Shown here piece by piece: positions 45,183-56,925 of a stretch of 64,000 bases of DNA. Position 1 is the stretch's first letter. Each line of letters starts with the position of its first letter. The stretch spans positions 10,634,501 through 10,698,500 of the forward strand of contig NC_060021.1 of assembly GCF_021134715.1 (NCBI RefSeq), written 5' to 3'. A program made the position numbers and the translations under genes. Under the pieces are notes generated by a model. It did no database searches. It had not been told where the DNA came from and saw only the letters and a list, made by a program, of their open reading frames with translations. This stretch comes from Daphnia pulex (Eukaryota; Arthropoda; Branchiopoda; Diplostraca; Daphniidae).

Positions 45183-48100
45183 ATGTCTTCCCGTCATTCA
45201 ACGATGCTGAAAGAGGCCGTCGGGGTTTTCTCCATCCTCATTTTAATGGCTACCGGTGAGTTTATTGACACTTTTTTTTTTCTTTTCTTTTAAACTCTAC
45301 TTGTTGTTCATAAGATCTCGCTTTAGTGACCTAATAATGTATTACAAGACTCTTACCCAACTCTCCCTCCTTGTCTCCCGCCCGCCATTTGTCAACGTGA
45401 CGCAACTAACAACGAACGAAAAGCCCCCCACATTTTTCTACTACGGTAAACCCTCCCCTGTCTGGGAAAGAAAGAAAAAGCTTTTTTCTCTGTTTTTCCC
45501 GTTCCGAGACCGGAAACCTTTTTTTTTTTTACATTTCCGAATCAACGGGTGCGGTTTCTATCTTTACGTTATCACGGTGCACCAACGGCTAAGGTTGAAT
45601 CGACCTTCGTTGATTAGTAGAACGCGTCGAGTTTATTTAGAAAAATAACAGCAATACAAAAAGGAACGAATAAAACTTAAAAAGAGGCCGAGGTAGAAGG
45701 TATCGCCAATTAGCTCAATTATTTTTGATCCGACTTTAACCATGACCGAATTTGTGTGAACGAAATTTTGGGGTTTAATGGCCGCTGGTGATTGTTCAGA
45801 GACACAATTAAGGTGAGATAGAACTAGGCCATTGAGACACCCAACCAGAACGACCGAAATGTCATTCTACTTGTCAGATTTTCTAATTTGCCAAGTGCTT
45901 TTGCGTGCACAGCAGCCCAGCAGCAGCCTCTAATGTATTTCAGGGCTCTTTAGGCTACTAGGTGAAATCCAGAGTTTCCTTTTTGTTTTGTATTTTTTTG
46001 TTTCTTTGCGTATCCCGCTGGCAACTGTCCATTGCCGGATAACCTTGCGGCTCTTAGTAGCGGACACACACGGGACGGAAACGCGAATAGGAATGACAGG
46101 AACGTTGAAATAACGACAATCACGCACGTAGACAGTCGACTCGGCGGATACCAATACCCAGTTGAGAAGGTCGTTGTCTTTTGCTTTTTGTTTCGTGGTA
46201 TTATTATTGTCTACAACGTGTCCGACAAAATCACGTCGACCTTTTCGATTATCTTGTTTGTTGTTTTCCCGTCGAGTTAATCCGTTAGAAAAAGGAAAGA
46301 ATTCGCTTTGATGGGGAAGGCGAAATGTCGTGGCTCTCTCGTGAAATGTCGGGCGGATTTTTTATTGAATTGAAGGAAACATTCGAAAATGTGAACGGAG
46401 CGCGCCAAATTTGAATGTCTTGTGTGTCTTGTACCCGGAAAGAAAAACTCACGTTTTATTCTTTTCTTTTTCCTGTTGTGGTTTCTTCTCTCTTTCGTCC
46501 CTCACGCAACTGAAACAGTAAAAGACCTGCGCTGAGTGATTACTTTCCTTTTGTTTCCCCCCTCCACTTTTACTTTATTTCTTTGATACGATCCAATTCG
46601 TCCAGAATAACCCAAGAAGTTGGTCGGGCAAGTTTCCAGTTCAATCCAACCGTTTCCTCCCGTTTTATTTATACATTCCTCTCGGGAGTGTTTCTTTATT
46701 TTCATTTTTAATGAGAAATACTCTACGAATTCAATCCCCGCGTATCCGATTGCTCTCCGTTTCCACCATCTCGCTCGGATGTGTTAGTGACACTGTAAGA
46801 GAAACTGTAACTGTTTCAGTTTCCACAAATATGTTTTGAATTGTGCACGATGAGTTGGAAGGGCTCCGTCGGCGGCAGGCGTAACGGTTTCATTCTCGTG
46901 ACAATAAAGGGGTTGTTCTTCTTCCATCGCAGCTGTGTGTCAGCAGAGGGGGAAAACCCATGGATAGAAACGCAAAGGTAATAGAATGGAAATGTGTGTG
47001 TTCAAGCAGCAGCCACAGGAATCTGATCGATAGAGCCGCCAAAGGGAGGCCTGTAAAAATTGGAGTGTACAGCATACACACAGCCGTGCTGCTTTTATGC
47101 TACCCCCTTTGTTATTTACAGCACGTAGTAGAAGAGTCAAATATTAGCTTTGTAGTTCTGTTATTAGAAACCGAAGGGGAAATGTTGTTGTAAATCATTT
47201 TCGCTATCTTTACATGAGATCAAGGATATTTTTTATTTGAGTTTTGTTATTATGTCTCCGCCTTGGAATTCGTTGTTTTTAGGGTTATCGAGAAATGAAT
47301 GGCAAATAGTACTCGGAATCGGCTCTCCCCTACAGGTCTCGTATCTCTTATTTCTTGTTGATTACAGGGCAATTCGTTTCAAATTGTTGGGAAGCGAATC
47401 GAGTAGTGCTGCGTGTCGCCGTTGGGATATATTATTTGGAGAGTGATGCATTTCCCCGAGAGCAATGGATCAATCAAAATGTACGGCGAGAACGGTGGGG
47501 GGCAAAGAGTCGATCTGCTGGTAACTTGAGCCAAGAATTGTTTGGCTATGACAATAGTTTACTCTGCGTCATCGTCATATAGAGGGATGACACTTGGATG
47601 GAAATTCAATCCACAACCTGCCAAGTTTTTCTTTCCTACTTGGAAGAAAGAGCTGGATGGAGAATAGCGGCCCGTTACTACTATCTATTATATAATTGTA
47701 CATGTCTTGACGTCAAATCTTGATCTGGTGACAATGAAATCAAATCGCCGTTGGAATTGTGTTTATCCTTGTTGTGCTGTGATTCAGTAGCACTTGACCT
47801 GCGATTGACGTTTCTGATGAGATGTAACTGACTATAAAGCTGATGGATTTTCGAGTAGTTGCTTGGGTAGTTGCCGGGAGCGAATCGGCGGTCACGATCA
47901 GATTGGTTTCAGTACAGCCGGAATAAAAGGCGATTAGAGATTAATGGAGTCATTCGGGTCGACTTTCCTTTTCAATTACTGCAAGTGTAGCCGGGACCGC
48001 CTCAAAAGACAATAGGACCAATGAAATAGATAGACGTACAAGGATTGACTTGAATTTCTACCGAGAAACATCTGTCCCATTTTCCGCCGATTGTTCGTGA

Positions 48101-51100
48101 GAGACTGCTCCGTGAATACCACCCCGAATAAAGTCGAGCTCGATGATTATGTTGCGTGACGTAAGAGAAAAGAAAAAACAAACGACGATTCTGACATTGA
48201 CTCGTTGTCATAGACACCACCACTATCTAGAATGAAACGCGTGGCACAGCGAAGTTCCACCTTTGCTCGGCCAACATTTCACGGTCGCCGAGAACGACCC
48301 AAGGACAATGGGACGCGACCAATTGCTTGTGTGGCCTCTTCTAGTAAAACAACAACAACATCCCGTAGAAAGAGCAAGAAATGGAACTTTGGAGGATCAG
48401 TTTCGCTTTGTCGCCTGTCGAGATGAAGTAAAAGAAAATGAGAACTGACGTGAAGTAGTAGCAAAGTAGAAATAGCTAGCCCCCACACCGTGTTCCTGTG
48501 TCTTTTTCTTTCGTGGAACTGCTGCCGGAGCTAGAGTGCATATAGTATTGATCGCCTCGCATCTCTTCATCTCTCGACGATGTAGTAGTAAGCAAAAGCA
48601 GTCGCCATAGAGTGGAGAGGGGGATACGGCCTCATCTATAGTCGGGAGTAGGATAGAAGCCGAGCAAAATGGGCGGGCTGGTATAACGTGGGAGGACCGT
48701 CAGCCGTACGAAACTCTCTGCCATATACGACTGAGATATGAAGACGGAAGCTACGACTACACACATTTTAAGAGATAAGATGTGCTCGTCGACAGTCGTC
48801 AAAAAGAATTGATTCGCTCCTATCGCGCCCACCCACCACATCTCTGATTTAGTCTCTGAAATCCCCCGGATTTCATCTGCTGTAAATCCAGCGGGCGGCG
48901 TCTTATTCACGTCAAAATCTACCTCTTTGTAGATGTTGAGATATCAACTTGAAAGCCCTAAAATAACCCAATTATAACATGTGTGTAAAAGATCTTGAAA
49001 AGAAAAGAAGATGAGACTTTGAAAAAGATGTCATGTTCAGTTCATCGAAACCTTGAGAGAGAGAGAGAGTATCTCTGCATTAGATAGCGGGTAGAAAATT
49101 CTTGGGGGACGTCGAACTGCGGTAGGCTTCTTCTCGGCTGTAGCTCCCGAACTGATGGAAACCTTGTCGATCGATAAAAATCCCTCGTCGGTGAAAAAAC
49201 CATTTCTTTTTCAAACATTTTGAACGGGGGCCAAAAATAACAGACACACACTCGAAGAGGTAGTAGAGAAAGAGCGGAATAAAAGTTTCTTTTTGATTGC
49301 GTTGCTCAAAACGGCGAGGAAAGCTTACCAAATATTATCACGGTCAATGCTCGTATCGGATTTTCCCTTTCGTTCCTTTCACGGCCGAGAATTTCGATCA
49401 ATTGGACCAGATCGTCTTCAAACATCCCCGCCCAATTGCCGAGTTACGACTTGTATAGTCGAGTGAGTATGTTGGCCATTATTTGATACTCTTAATCGCC
49501 CCAAGGCGGAGCTCTCTTACTGGTTAGAGGCGCCCTGAAATCCTCCGGCGCGCAATTAAAACGATTTTTTTTCTTCTTTGCCCTTTAGACATGTGTGGGT
49601 GTAAGAACCCTGTGTGCTGAGATTAAAAGTATTTCAAGTTAATAGAATCAATAGCACTAAACTCGTGAATAAGACCTTCATCATCTTGAAAGTATCAACA
49701 GCTCCCATAAGAGAGTGGAAGAAAGAAAACAAGGATCGAAAGTGACTCAGTGAGCTCGAGCCCCAGTCCCAGTCCCAGTGCTCGTTAAATCTTTGATTTA
49801 TCCACATCGGATTCCACGTGCAATAAGCCATATACATTCCCCAAGTTTCTCGTCCGGCGATTTATTCCAAAGATAGACGTAGATTGGGTTAAAAAGAAAA
49901 TACCGTGTCCAGAAAAGTTAGGGTGACAAATAATGGGCGAAACGAATCAAACATTCAATGGATAGAGAAATAAAAAATAAATAAAAGGAAAGGAGAAAAA
50001 CAAAAAATCCGTTGGGGGGAAATGGGAAATCAATGGCGGATATAATATATTTAGGTTAGAGAGGTGCGAGACCCTTCAAATGCCTTTTGCCAGAGAAACT
50101 GGCAAAAGGAAACCGGGGTGGTATAGTAGCGGGACCGTGACTCGGAACTCTGATGGATACTACTACACCGTGGTAATACGGGGAAACGCAGCGTCAAAGA
50201 GTTTCTCTGCTTCTTCGTCTTTTTATTTTATTTGAACACACAAGACTGGAGATCAATCGGCGATCGATAGATGCTGGGATAGATCAGCGAGAGTCATGTA
50301 CAAGACTCTTTCCACCCGCCCCACCCATCCAACTCTTGTGTGTGTCTGTCTATGTGCACGAAAAGCCTTTTTTTCTCTTTTGATCTCTTTCTGCGCTGGA
50401 ACGAGAAAAGCCATTACCAAAGTTCTCCCCTCTCGCCTGTCTTCTTTTTCGTGATAGATGACTGTTTCTCGTCATAATTACCACCCGGCCCCATCTTTAT
50501 AGAGCCAAAGCAATCAGTGCTTTGACGTGTACCCGTGTGTCATCTGTGTCTTAGTTAAGCTACTTATTAATGGCAGCGACGTCAAAAAAGAACCTGGCGA
50601 CATTTCATGACGGTTTGAATTATTATGTGCAGGTATTCTGGCCAGTGGCGGCTCGCATCATTGGGCTTATTCCGGAGAGGACGGTAAGTGCAGAGTTGCC
50701 CTTATTTTTACACGCAAAGAAATAATTCGATTATCACTTTGTACTCGGTAATCAATTTTCACCTTGACTCTGTGTGACTTTATGTGTTGTATAGATCCGT
50801 CCCATTGGTACAATTTCTACGATTTGTGCAGTGGGAACAAACAGTCGCCGATCGACATCGTCCCATCCACAGCCAAGCCCCAAAACTTCCTGCCCATCCA
50901 TCTGGGAAATTACGATACGATTGGCAAGTCCTTGACGCTGATCAATAACGGACACACGGGTATACGTGCAATTTCTTAGAACTTTTTAAAAACAGTTAAA
51001 ATTTAACTTTTTCTTGTATTTCGACGGACAGTTTTGTTGAGTTTGCCGAAAAATTACGCCGACTACCGGATGCCGTTCGTCAGAGACGGCGGTCTCACTA

Positions 51101-52008
51101 ATCAGTTCATCTTCGCTCAGGTGCACTTCCATTGGGGAGCCGAGGGTGTCCGTGGCAGCGAGCACACCGTCAACAACAAACAGTAAAATCCAATTATTCG
51201 CAGAATGATTTCGCCTTTCCGTCAACCGTCCATTGTTGTTTGTTTTGTGTCTCTCCCCAGTTACGCCGCCGAATTGCATTTCGTCCATTTCAACAAAAAG
51301 TACGGCAGTTTAGGCAACGCAACTTCGCATCCGGACGGACTGGCCGTCCTCGGAGTCTTTGTCGAGGTACTGGAAATGGAAGCCGAGCTTGGCTGATGTC
51401 AAGATGGTCATCATTTAATAGTGTGATTATCTTAATTTATTGAACGTCTGTTTGCTTCTCTGTTTGCAGACGTCCAAGGAGGATAATCCGGCTTTCGACC
51501 CCATCACGTCGGTCCTGGATCACGTGGTGCACGAAGGGCACGAATGGGAGTTGAACGAGACTCTGTCATTGCGCGACCTCCTGCCGGAATCGCTTTCCAA
51601 GTTTTACCGCTACATGGGCTCGCTGACTACGCCCGGCTGCCAAGAAATCGTCGTCTGGACCGTCTTTGCTGACCCCATCACGGCCTCTGAAAGCCAGGTC
51701 TGTTCCATGTTTCATTTTTCCGCTTTGGCCGTCGCCGTTTTAGATGCGCACTCTTATCGATTGTTGGACGAGATCGATGTCAAACGGAATAGTCGAAAGT
51801 GCTGACTTTTTATTCTACCATCTAAATACCTTTTCAGTTGGCCGAGTTCAGGCAATTGCTTGGCGAAGACGGAGAAATTCTAGTCAACAACTATCGACCG
51901 CCGCAGCCGTTGATGGGGCGCACCGTTCACGTCCGATCCTCTTCCACCAAGATGGCCGCTTCCTTGGTCGCCTTCCTTCTGCCCATCGTCGCTGTTTTGG
52001 CTCTGTAA
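45183..52008 (+). CDS. Alpha carbonic anhydrase, secreted, probably GPI-anchored
   Basis: Seven coding exons (45183-45255, 50633-50683, 50795-50959, 51032-51182, 51261-51366, 51470-51697, 51838-52008; phases 1, 1, 1, 2, 0, 0) give 314 residues. A hydrophobic stretch after a short basic start ([13 protein letters not shown]) is a signal peptide. The catalytic domain starts HHWAYSG and shows the zinc ligands His128 and His130 (QVHFHWG) and His153 (AELHFVH), the proton-shuttle histidine in NNGHT, KQSPIDI, and the gatekeeper Thr in SLTTPGC. The C terminus ends with a hydrophobic tail ([15 protein letters not shown]) preceded by Ser-rich sequence, typical of GPI attachment, so it likely hydrates CO2 outside the cell, for ion and pH balance or cuticle mineralisation. 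The first exon starts one base after an acceptor (45181), so a noncoding exon lies upstream. Intron 1 is 5.4 kb, far longer than the others. Confidence 0.93.
45256..50632. other. Large first intron of the carbonic anhydrase gene
   Basis: No nested gene found on either strand; ORFs are short and featureless. It holds pyrimidine tracts, a GA microsatellite near 49054, and a perfect 11-bp hairpin at 50083-50109. Such a long intron in a compact genome often carries regulatory elements; this is inference. Confidence 0.5.
50083..50109. repeat. Perfect 11-bp inverted repeat with 5-nt loop
   Basis: CCTTTTGCCAG, loop AGAAA, then CTGGCAAAAGG, inside the first carbonic anhydrase intron. The stem has no mismatch. 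Confidence 0.75.
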
Positions 52009-54448
52009 TTTAACGATAACAAGAAACTTTAGCCAAAGGCCAAAGGGCCTCCAACATCGCAAACTAGTAGTCGATGGTCCGTTAAAAAATAATAAATGAA
52101 ACCGCCAAACAACACGAAAAAAAACCCAAGGGAAAAAAAAAAGAAAAAAAAAAGATGCCCTTAAAATCATTTCAACTTTGCAATCAAAACACTTTGTTAA
52201 TTGGTTAAGGAGGAGCCAATAGTGGCCTGCGCATATACCCCTCCCCCATTTCCGACAACACCGAAACCGTCGTGTCACGCTACTTTAATCAGGTTCTCAA
52301 TATTTTTTTTTAAACTAGTATTTCAAATTTAAAAGACAGGGGGAATCTTTTCCCTCAACAATTCATCGCCATCGTGAAACTACTTTGGATCTTGAAATTG
52401 ATTAGCTCCAAGTTTTTGTACATAAATAATTATCGAATTCTTTTCCGTTTGACTGTTTTCCTTAACCCAATAGTGATATAGATGGTGATCTAACAAATAG
52501 CTGGACAAGGAATTCAAAGACAAGACGATCAGAGAATTCTGCGTCTCTTTTTAGTGATTGAAAACAAAAATCGATTCATTTCAAGTTTAAAATTTGGACA
52601 AAACGATATGTAAAAAAAAAATAATAATTTAAAAAGAACAAAAAAAAAGTGAAACCCTTACCGGTTAGGCTCAAGGTAGATGTGTAGTGTCTGCACAATC
52701 TTGATAATTACCATCCTTCCAACGCGATTAAAACTAAAAAAATAATAATACTAACCTCCAAAACGTTGCGCGTGACAAGTCCTTTTTCCTATTCATTTTT
52801 CTTTTCTTTTTTCAAGAAATCCCGAGATGGTTCATTTAGAGTTTTCTTGACTTGACCCGTCCTTTTTAATTCATTTTGACTATTATTTTCGTTTTGAATA
52901 ATTTGACGTTGACTGTGTCGAAGACAATGCACAATGAGTCGCAGAGAAGATGTTAAGAACTGTGCTGAACACAAGTGGCCAATGATTCTTCCCATGTACT
53001 ATAATGCATCCTGTTGTTGGGTACACTGGGTCGAAATCTTGTATAGACCTTTAAAAAACGATAATATATATATATGTAAATAGAAGACTTAAAGAAAAAA
53101 GACCCTCTTCCCCACACATCTCTCCTGTCCGTTATTCTATCCCATATGAAATTTCAAAAGTGATTGACGACGTGTTTTGATTCCATTCTCTTCTGATTGA
53201 TTATGAAATAAAAGCCGTCAAAAATATATATATCTAGCTGTTTCTTTTGTCTCATTGTCTTTTGGGTTTCGCACAATGGCGAAAGTCTTCAGTCTGTTAT
53301 TGATGAGACCTCAGATGGGGAAGAGCTAAGGGCTCCTCTGAAACTTTGGGTTTCCCTTCATTTGGACGATTGGTTATCATCTTTTGAATGGCACCTATTG
53401 CGAGTCTCTTTCTCTCCACGATTTTCCACAAGGAACGCGGGGCGCGCTTATTGTCGTCGTCGATCGTCGTGTCAGCACGTTCTGCGGGCAAAAGTTGCCA
53501 TCGACTGTTCATGCATGTAGACGAGGGCTCGGTTCCAAGAACTCTTTTGATGGCCGCCTTACGACAAGACGTGTTTGATTCAACGCAAAACCATTTAATC
53601 AACATCACCAAGGCGATGCATTTTCTTCATCTCCGTATTTTCTTTGGTATTATTCTCTTTCTTCTTGTGGCTTTCCTCTAATATTTCACTATATGTACAG
53701 GCGTGCCCAGCGTTCGCAAAGAGAAACTCCCCGTCTGTTTCGGTTCGGACGGGACGACGTGACCGGCCTTCCGAAAAACATCTGAACTTGCGTAACTTGA
53801 CTGCCGAACTGTGAACGTTGAATGGTCGCCTAAATCCGGTGCAGCAACGAAGCGTCGTCAGACGTCAATAACCCAAGCTGGCTGCATGCGTGTTGCGTGA
53901 TATAAATGATATTGAACTGAAGCACAAGTTGGCTGAGCGAGTCAGGGTCAGGCTATTATTAAATAACTTTAAATGCTTAACTTTCTCTTCATTCTCCTGA
54001 ATTTGATGAAGATCTTTTTCCACTATTTACGGCTTAATGAATGCGCTACTTTCAACTTTTTGAAGGTTTATGACTTACGCCAAACTCATCATAGCTGCAA
54101 AGGTGTAATTTAGCCACATTGCGGTTAGTCCCGATGGGTTAAATTTCTGTATGAGTTGTGCGCGAGTCGGTCGGTCGATGATGATGTGCAAAAGCCCGCC
54201 CTTAATGTCGTTTGAAAAAATCGAATTGAGCCACCTAGCGGAAATAGCTTTCACCGCTTTCTTCCTGCAATTTCTTCTGCTATTATTGCCAAAAAAAGTT
54301 CGTTCGTTGCTTTTACGGTTCAAGATTTTCCCGGAGGTTTTTCCTAAATCACCTTTTGTGCCATTTCCATTCGAATCATTATACCGTTTGTTCCGTTAAC
54401 AGGAAATAGAAAAGTTTCGCTTTCTAGATTTAGCGTAATTCCGCCAGC
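52009..54448. other. Carbonic anhydrase 3' UTR and gap before the RNF25-like gene
   Basis: AATAAA at 52091-52096 and again at 53207-53212 are candidate poly(A) signals, giving a short and a long 3' UTR. ORFs (52789-52995, 53297-53681 on both strands) show no domain. AT repeats occur near 53066 and 53224. No other gene seen. Confidence 0.5.
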
Positions 54449-56016
54449 ATGAACAATGGAAATGCTCATAATGAATCAGATCAAAGGTACTATAAATGTT
54501 ATTCAGTGACCCCTGCAGGAAGACAATGTCAATTCGATTAACCTGTTTTACACATTTATGAATTTATTTAGCGTTTTGGAAGAAATCGAAGCACTTGAAG
54601 CTATATTGTTTTCTGAATTGGATGTCACGTATAGCCCTAGGTAATGCATAAATTTGACGCAATTGCTAATGAATGCTAATTTATATGGACTGTCATCCAA
54701 CTGCCACTTCTCTAGTGGAAGGCCAATAGAATTCCGACACACATTATACCCCTCTACTGCTGATGATGCCAATCAACATTATGTCTGCCTGACTCTAGTC
54801 ATGAAATTCCCAGCTGGTTATCCAGACCAACCACCGTCAGTGAACTTGAAAAATCCCAGAGGCCTTGGAGATGATTTTTTAGCCAATGCTCTTAAGTTGT
54901 GCAATGAAAAATGCCAAGATTTTTCTGGGAGCCCTGTTATCTATGAAATAATTGAGGTAGTCATTTTCTCATCAAATTCTACACAACATTTCTAAATCAT
55001 AACCATTTCGGACCAATGCAGTTGTTACGTGAATGTCTTACAAATAGCAACAGACCCACAGGCCATTGCACCATCTGCTTGTTTGACTTTCATCCAGATG
55101 ATGTGTTTACCTATACTCCTTGCTATCATCATTTCCATTCCCACTGTCTATCTCGCTTCTGTGAGAGTATGCAAACACAGTGGAAAGAGGAGGATGACCA
55201 AGAAACTGCCAATAATCCTAGGGGTTCCAACTGGAAGGAAAAGAAAACGAAACAAGTGTGAAAGTTTGCATACTATTCTAATTTATTTGTACAGCACAAT
55301 TCAACCTCAATATTTTTGTTTCATTTTTACAGTTTACTTGCCCTGTTTGCCGCGAAGTGATAAACGTCGAGTTAGCTTCTCTGAAACTGGCACCTCCTCC
55401 GCATGAGGTTGAGAATTTTCAAGAACAGTTTAGTAAAGATGCCAAATTCACAGCTTGGAGGAAAGAAATGGATAAACAATATCACAGACAAAAGACTAGA
55501 GGAGGCATTATTGACAAAGACATGGAGGACAGTCGGTTTCTGGTTGTTACGGAGAACACAGCTGCAACATCCCCCTCGACAGCGGAAGCCCCCTCGTTTA
55601 CAACGGAAAAAGTTGTCCAACAGTCACAGAGTCAACCCGAAATCAAAGCAGCTCCAGTTCAAGCACCTTCCACTAGTAAACCAGTCGCTAGTAGGCCCGA
55701 TTGGTCTCGTCCACAGCAACACAACAGGAGACCGGTGCGAGGAAAATGGATCCGTTCATCTGACAGCAATGGCAAAGAACGGCCAGTCCCTGCTCAAAAT
55801 ATCGCACGCCCATCGAATCCCCCCAACCGACAATCGTCAACTGAAAAGCACAATTCTCAACCCCGACATCGTGCAGAAGAGTCGACCCTTCCCGTAGCAG
55901 AACGTCCCTACGGTACGGCTCCTCATCCTCCTCCTGCAGCTCGTTCCAACGGTACGGCTCCTCATCCTCCATCTGCAACTCAAGTTCGTCCACCCCCAGG
56001 TTTTGCGCCGAGGTAA
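54449..56016 (+). CDS. RNF25: RWD and RING domain E3 ubiquitin ligase, RNF25 type
   Basis: Five exons (54449-54486, 54572-54640, 54716-54956, 55022-55255, 55333-56016; phases 2, 2, 0, 0) give 421 residues. Residues about 13-116 form an RWD domain (SVLEEIEALEAIL, then FPAGYPDQPPSVNL with the family's YP..PP loop). The RING follows, HCTICLFDFHPDD, CYHHFHSHCLSRF and, after a charged insert split by an intron, FTCPVCR. All eight zinc ligands are present. The C-terminal third is a disordered Pro/Ser/Gln-rich tail. RWD-RING order with this spacing is that of RNF25, which works with UBE2D-type conjugating enzymes and in mammals ubiquitinates ribosomal proteins at stalled ribosomes with RNF14. An extra splice at 56014 (AG/GTAAGA) is possible but would add only a stop codon. 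Poly(A) signal AATAAA at 56250-56255. Confidence 0.88.
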
Positions 56017-56925
56017 GAACATCACATGGTTTTGCGATTAGCTTTGTTACTCAACACCGTTATTATTATCTGGCGGAATCAGGTGACCAAAGTGGATACT
56101 CCCAGTGCTGTTTCCAGTTCATCAAACAAGACATTTGAAGCTCTGTAGATATCCTTTCTCGTTACTAGCCCGTATCTGGTGTATCGGGATACTCTCCACT
56201 TCCCTCTCTTTTCATTATTACCTGTTGGGAAATGCTGATTTTACGTAAAAATAAATGTCATCGCGGTATACGACAACGGTTAGTGGAATTCTTTATCTTC
56301 TAGATTTCTTGCAGATTTGACTTTGTTGCCCCGTAACGTTAGATAACCGCCATTGTTTATCAAGTGTTGAAATGTTACTTGTTGTACGAAGTTGGAAATA
56401 AGTGTGAAGCCACGCAGGTTAATGAAACAGCTGTGGAGCTGCGACGAGTGGAGCAAAACGTTTCACAAGCAGACACACATCGCGTAATAGAGGCTTACTC
56501 CGTTTCGGAACGATGGTCTTTTTCCTTTTCCCGGAATCGGTCGCTTGCGTTCTGTGCGACTGCACGCTCGACTAACAACCCCTCCGAACTTCGAATTTCG
56601 TCGTTTCTTAAAAACTGAGCACGAACGTTATCATCGAAACAGAGTTATCTTTAGTGAAAGCTAAACGGTGTCTAATTCGTCGTTTCTGTTCGAGGCCGAA
56701 CTGTTATCTCTGACTCATGTAGACCTGTCGTAATGGTTGGTATTTGTTTTTTTTTATTAAAGTCCTTATTTCTTATCATCTTTCGTATATGCTTGGCTTA
56801 GTTGCCTGCCGGTTCGCTTTCACTGCACAACGCAAACATTTGTTTTGTTACGCACACATACCAAGCAAAAGTTTAAAAATATTCACCCGTTGCAAAGGTG
56901 AAAACTTTTCATTTGTCGATTGACC
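56017..56925. other. RNF25 3' UTR and promoter region of the phospholipase gene
   Basis: About 910 bp. AATAAA at 56250-56255 ends RNF25. An 84-residue ORF at 56364-56618 has no recognisable family. The phospholipase promoter must lie here; no TATA box fixed. Confidence 0.45.
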
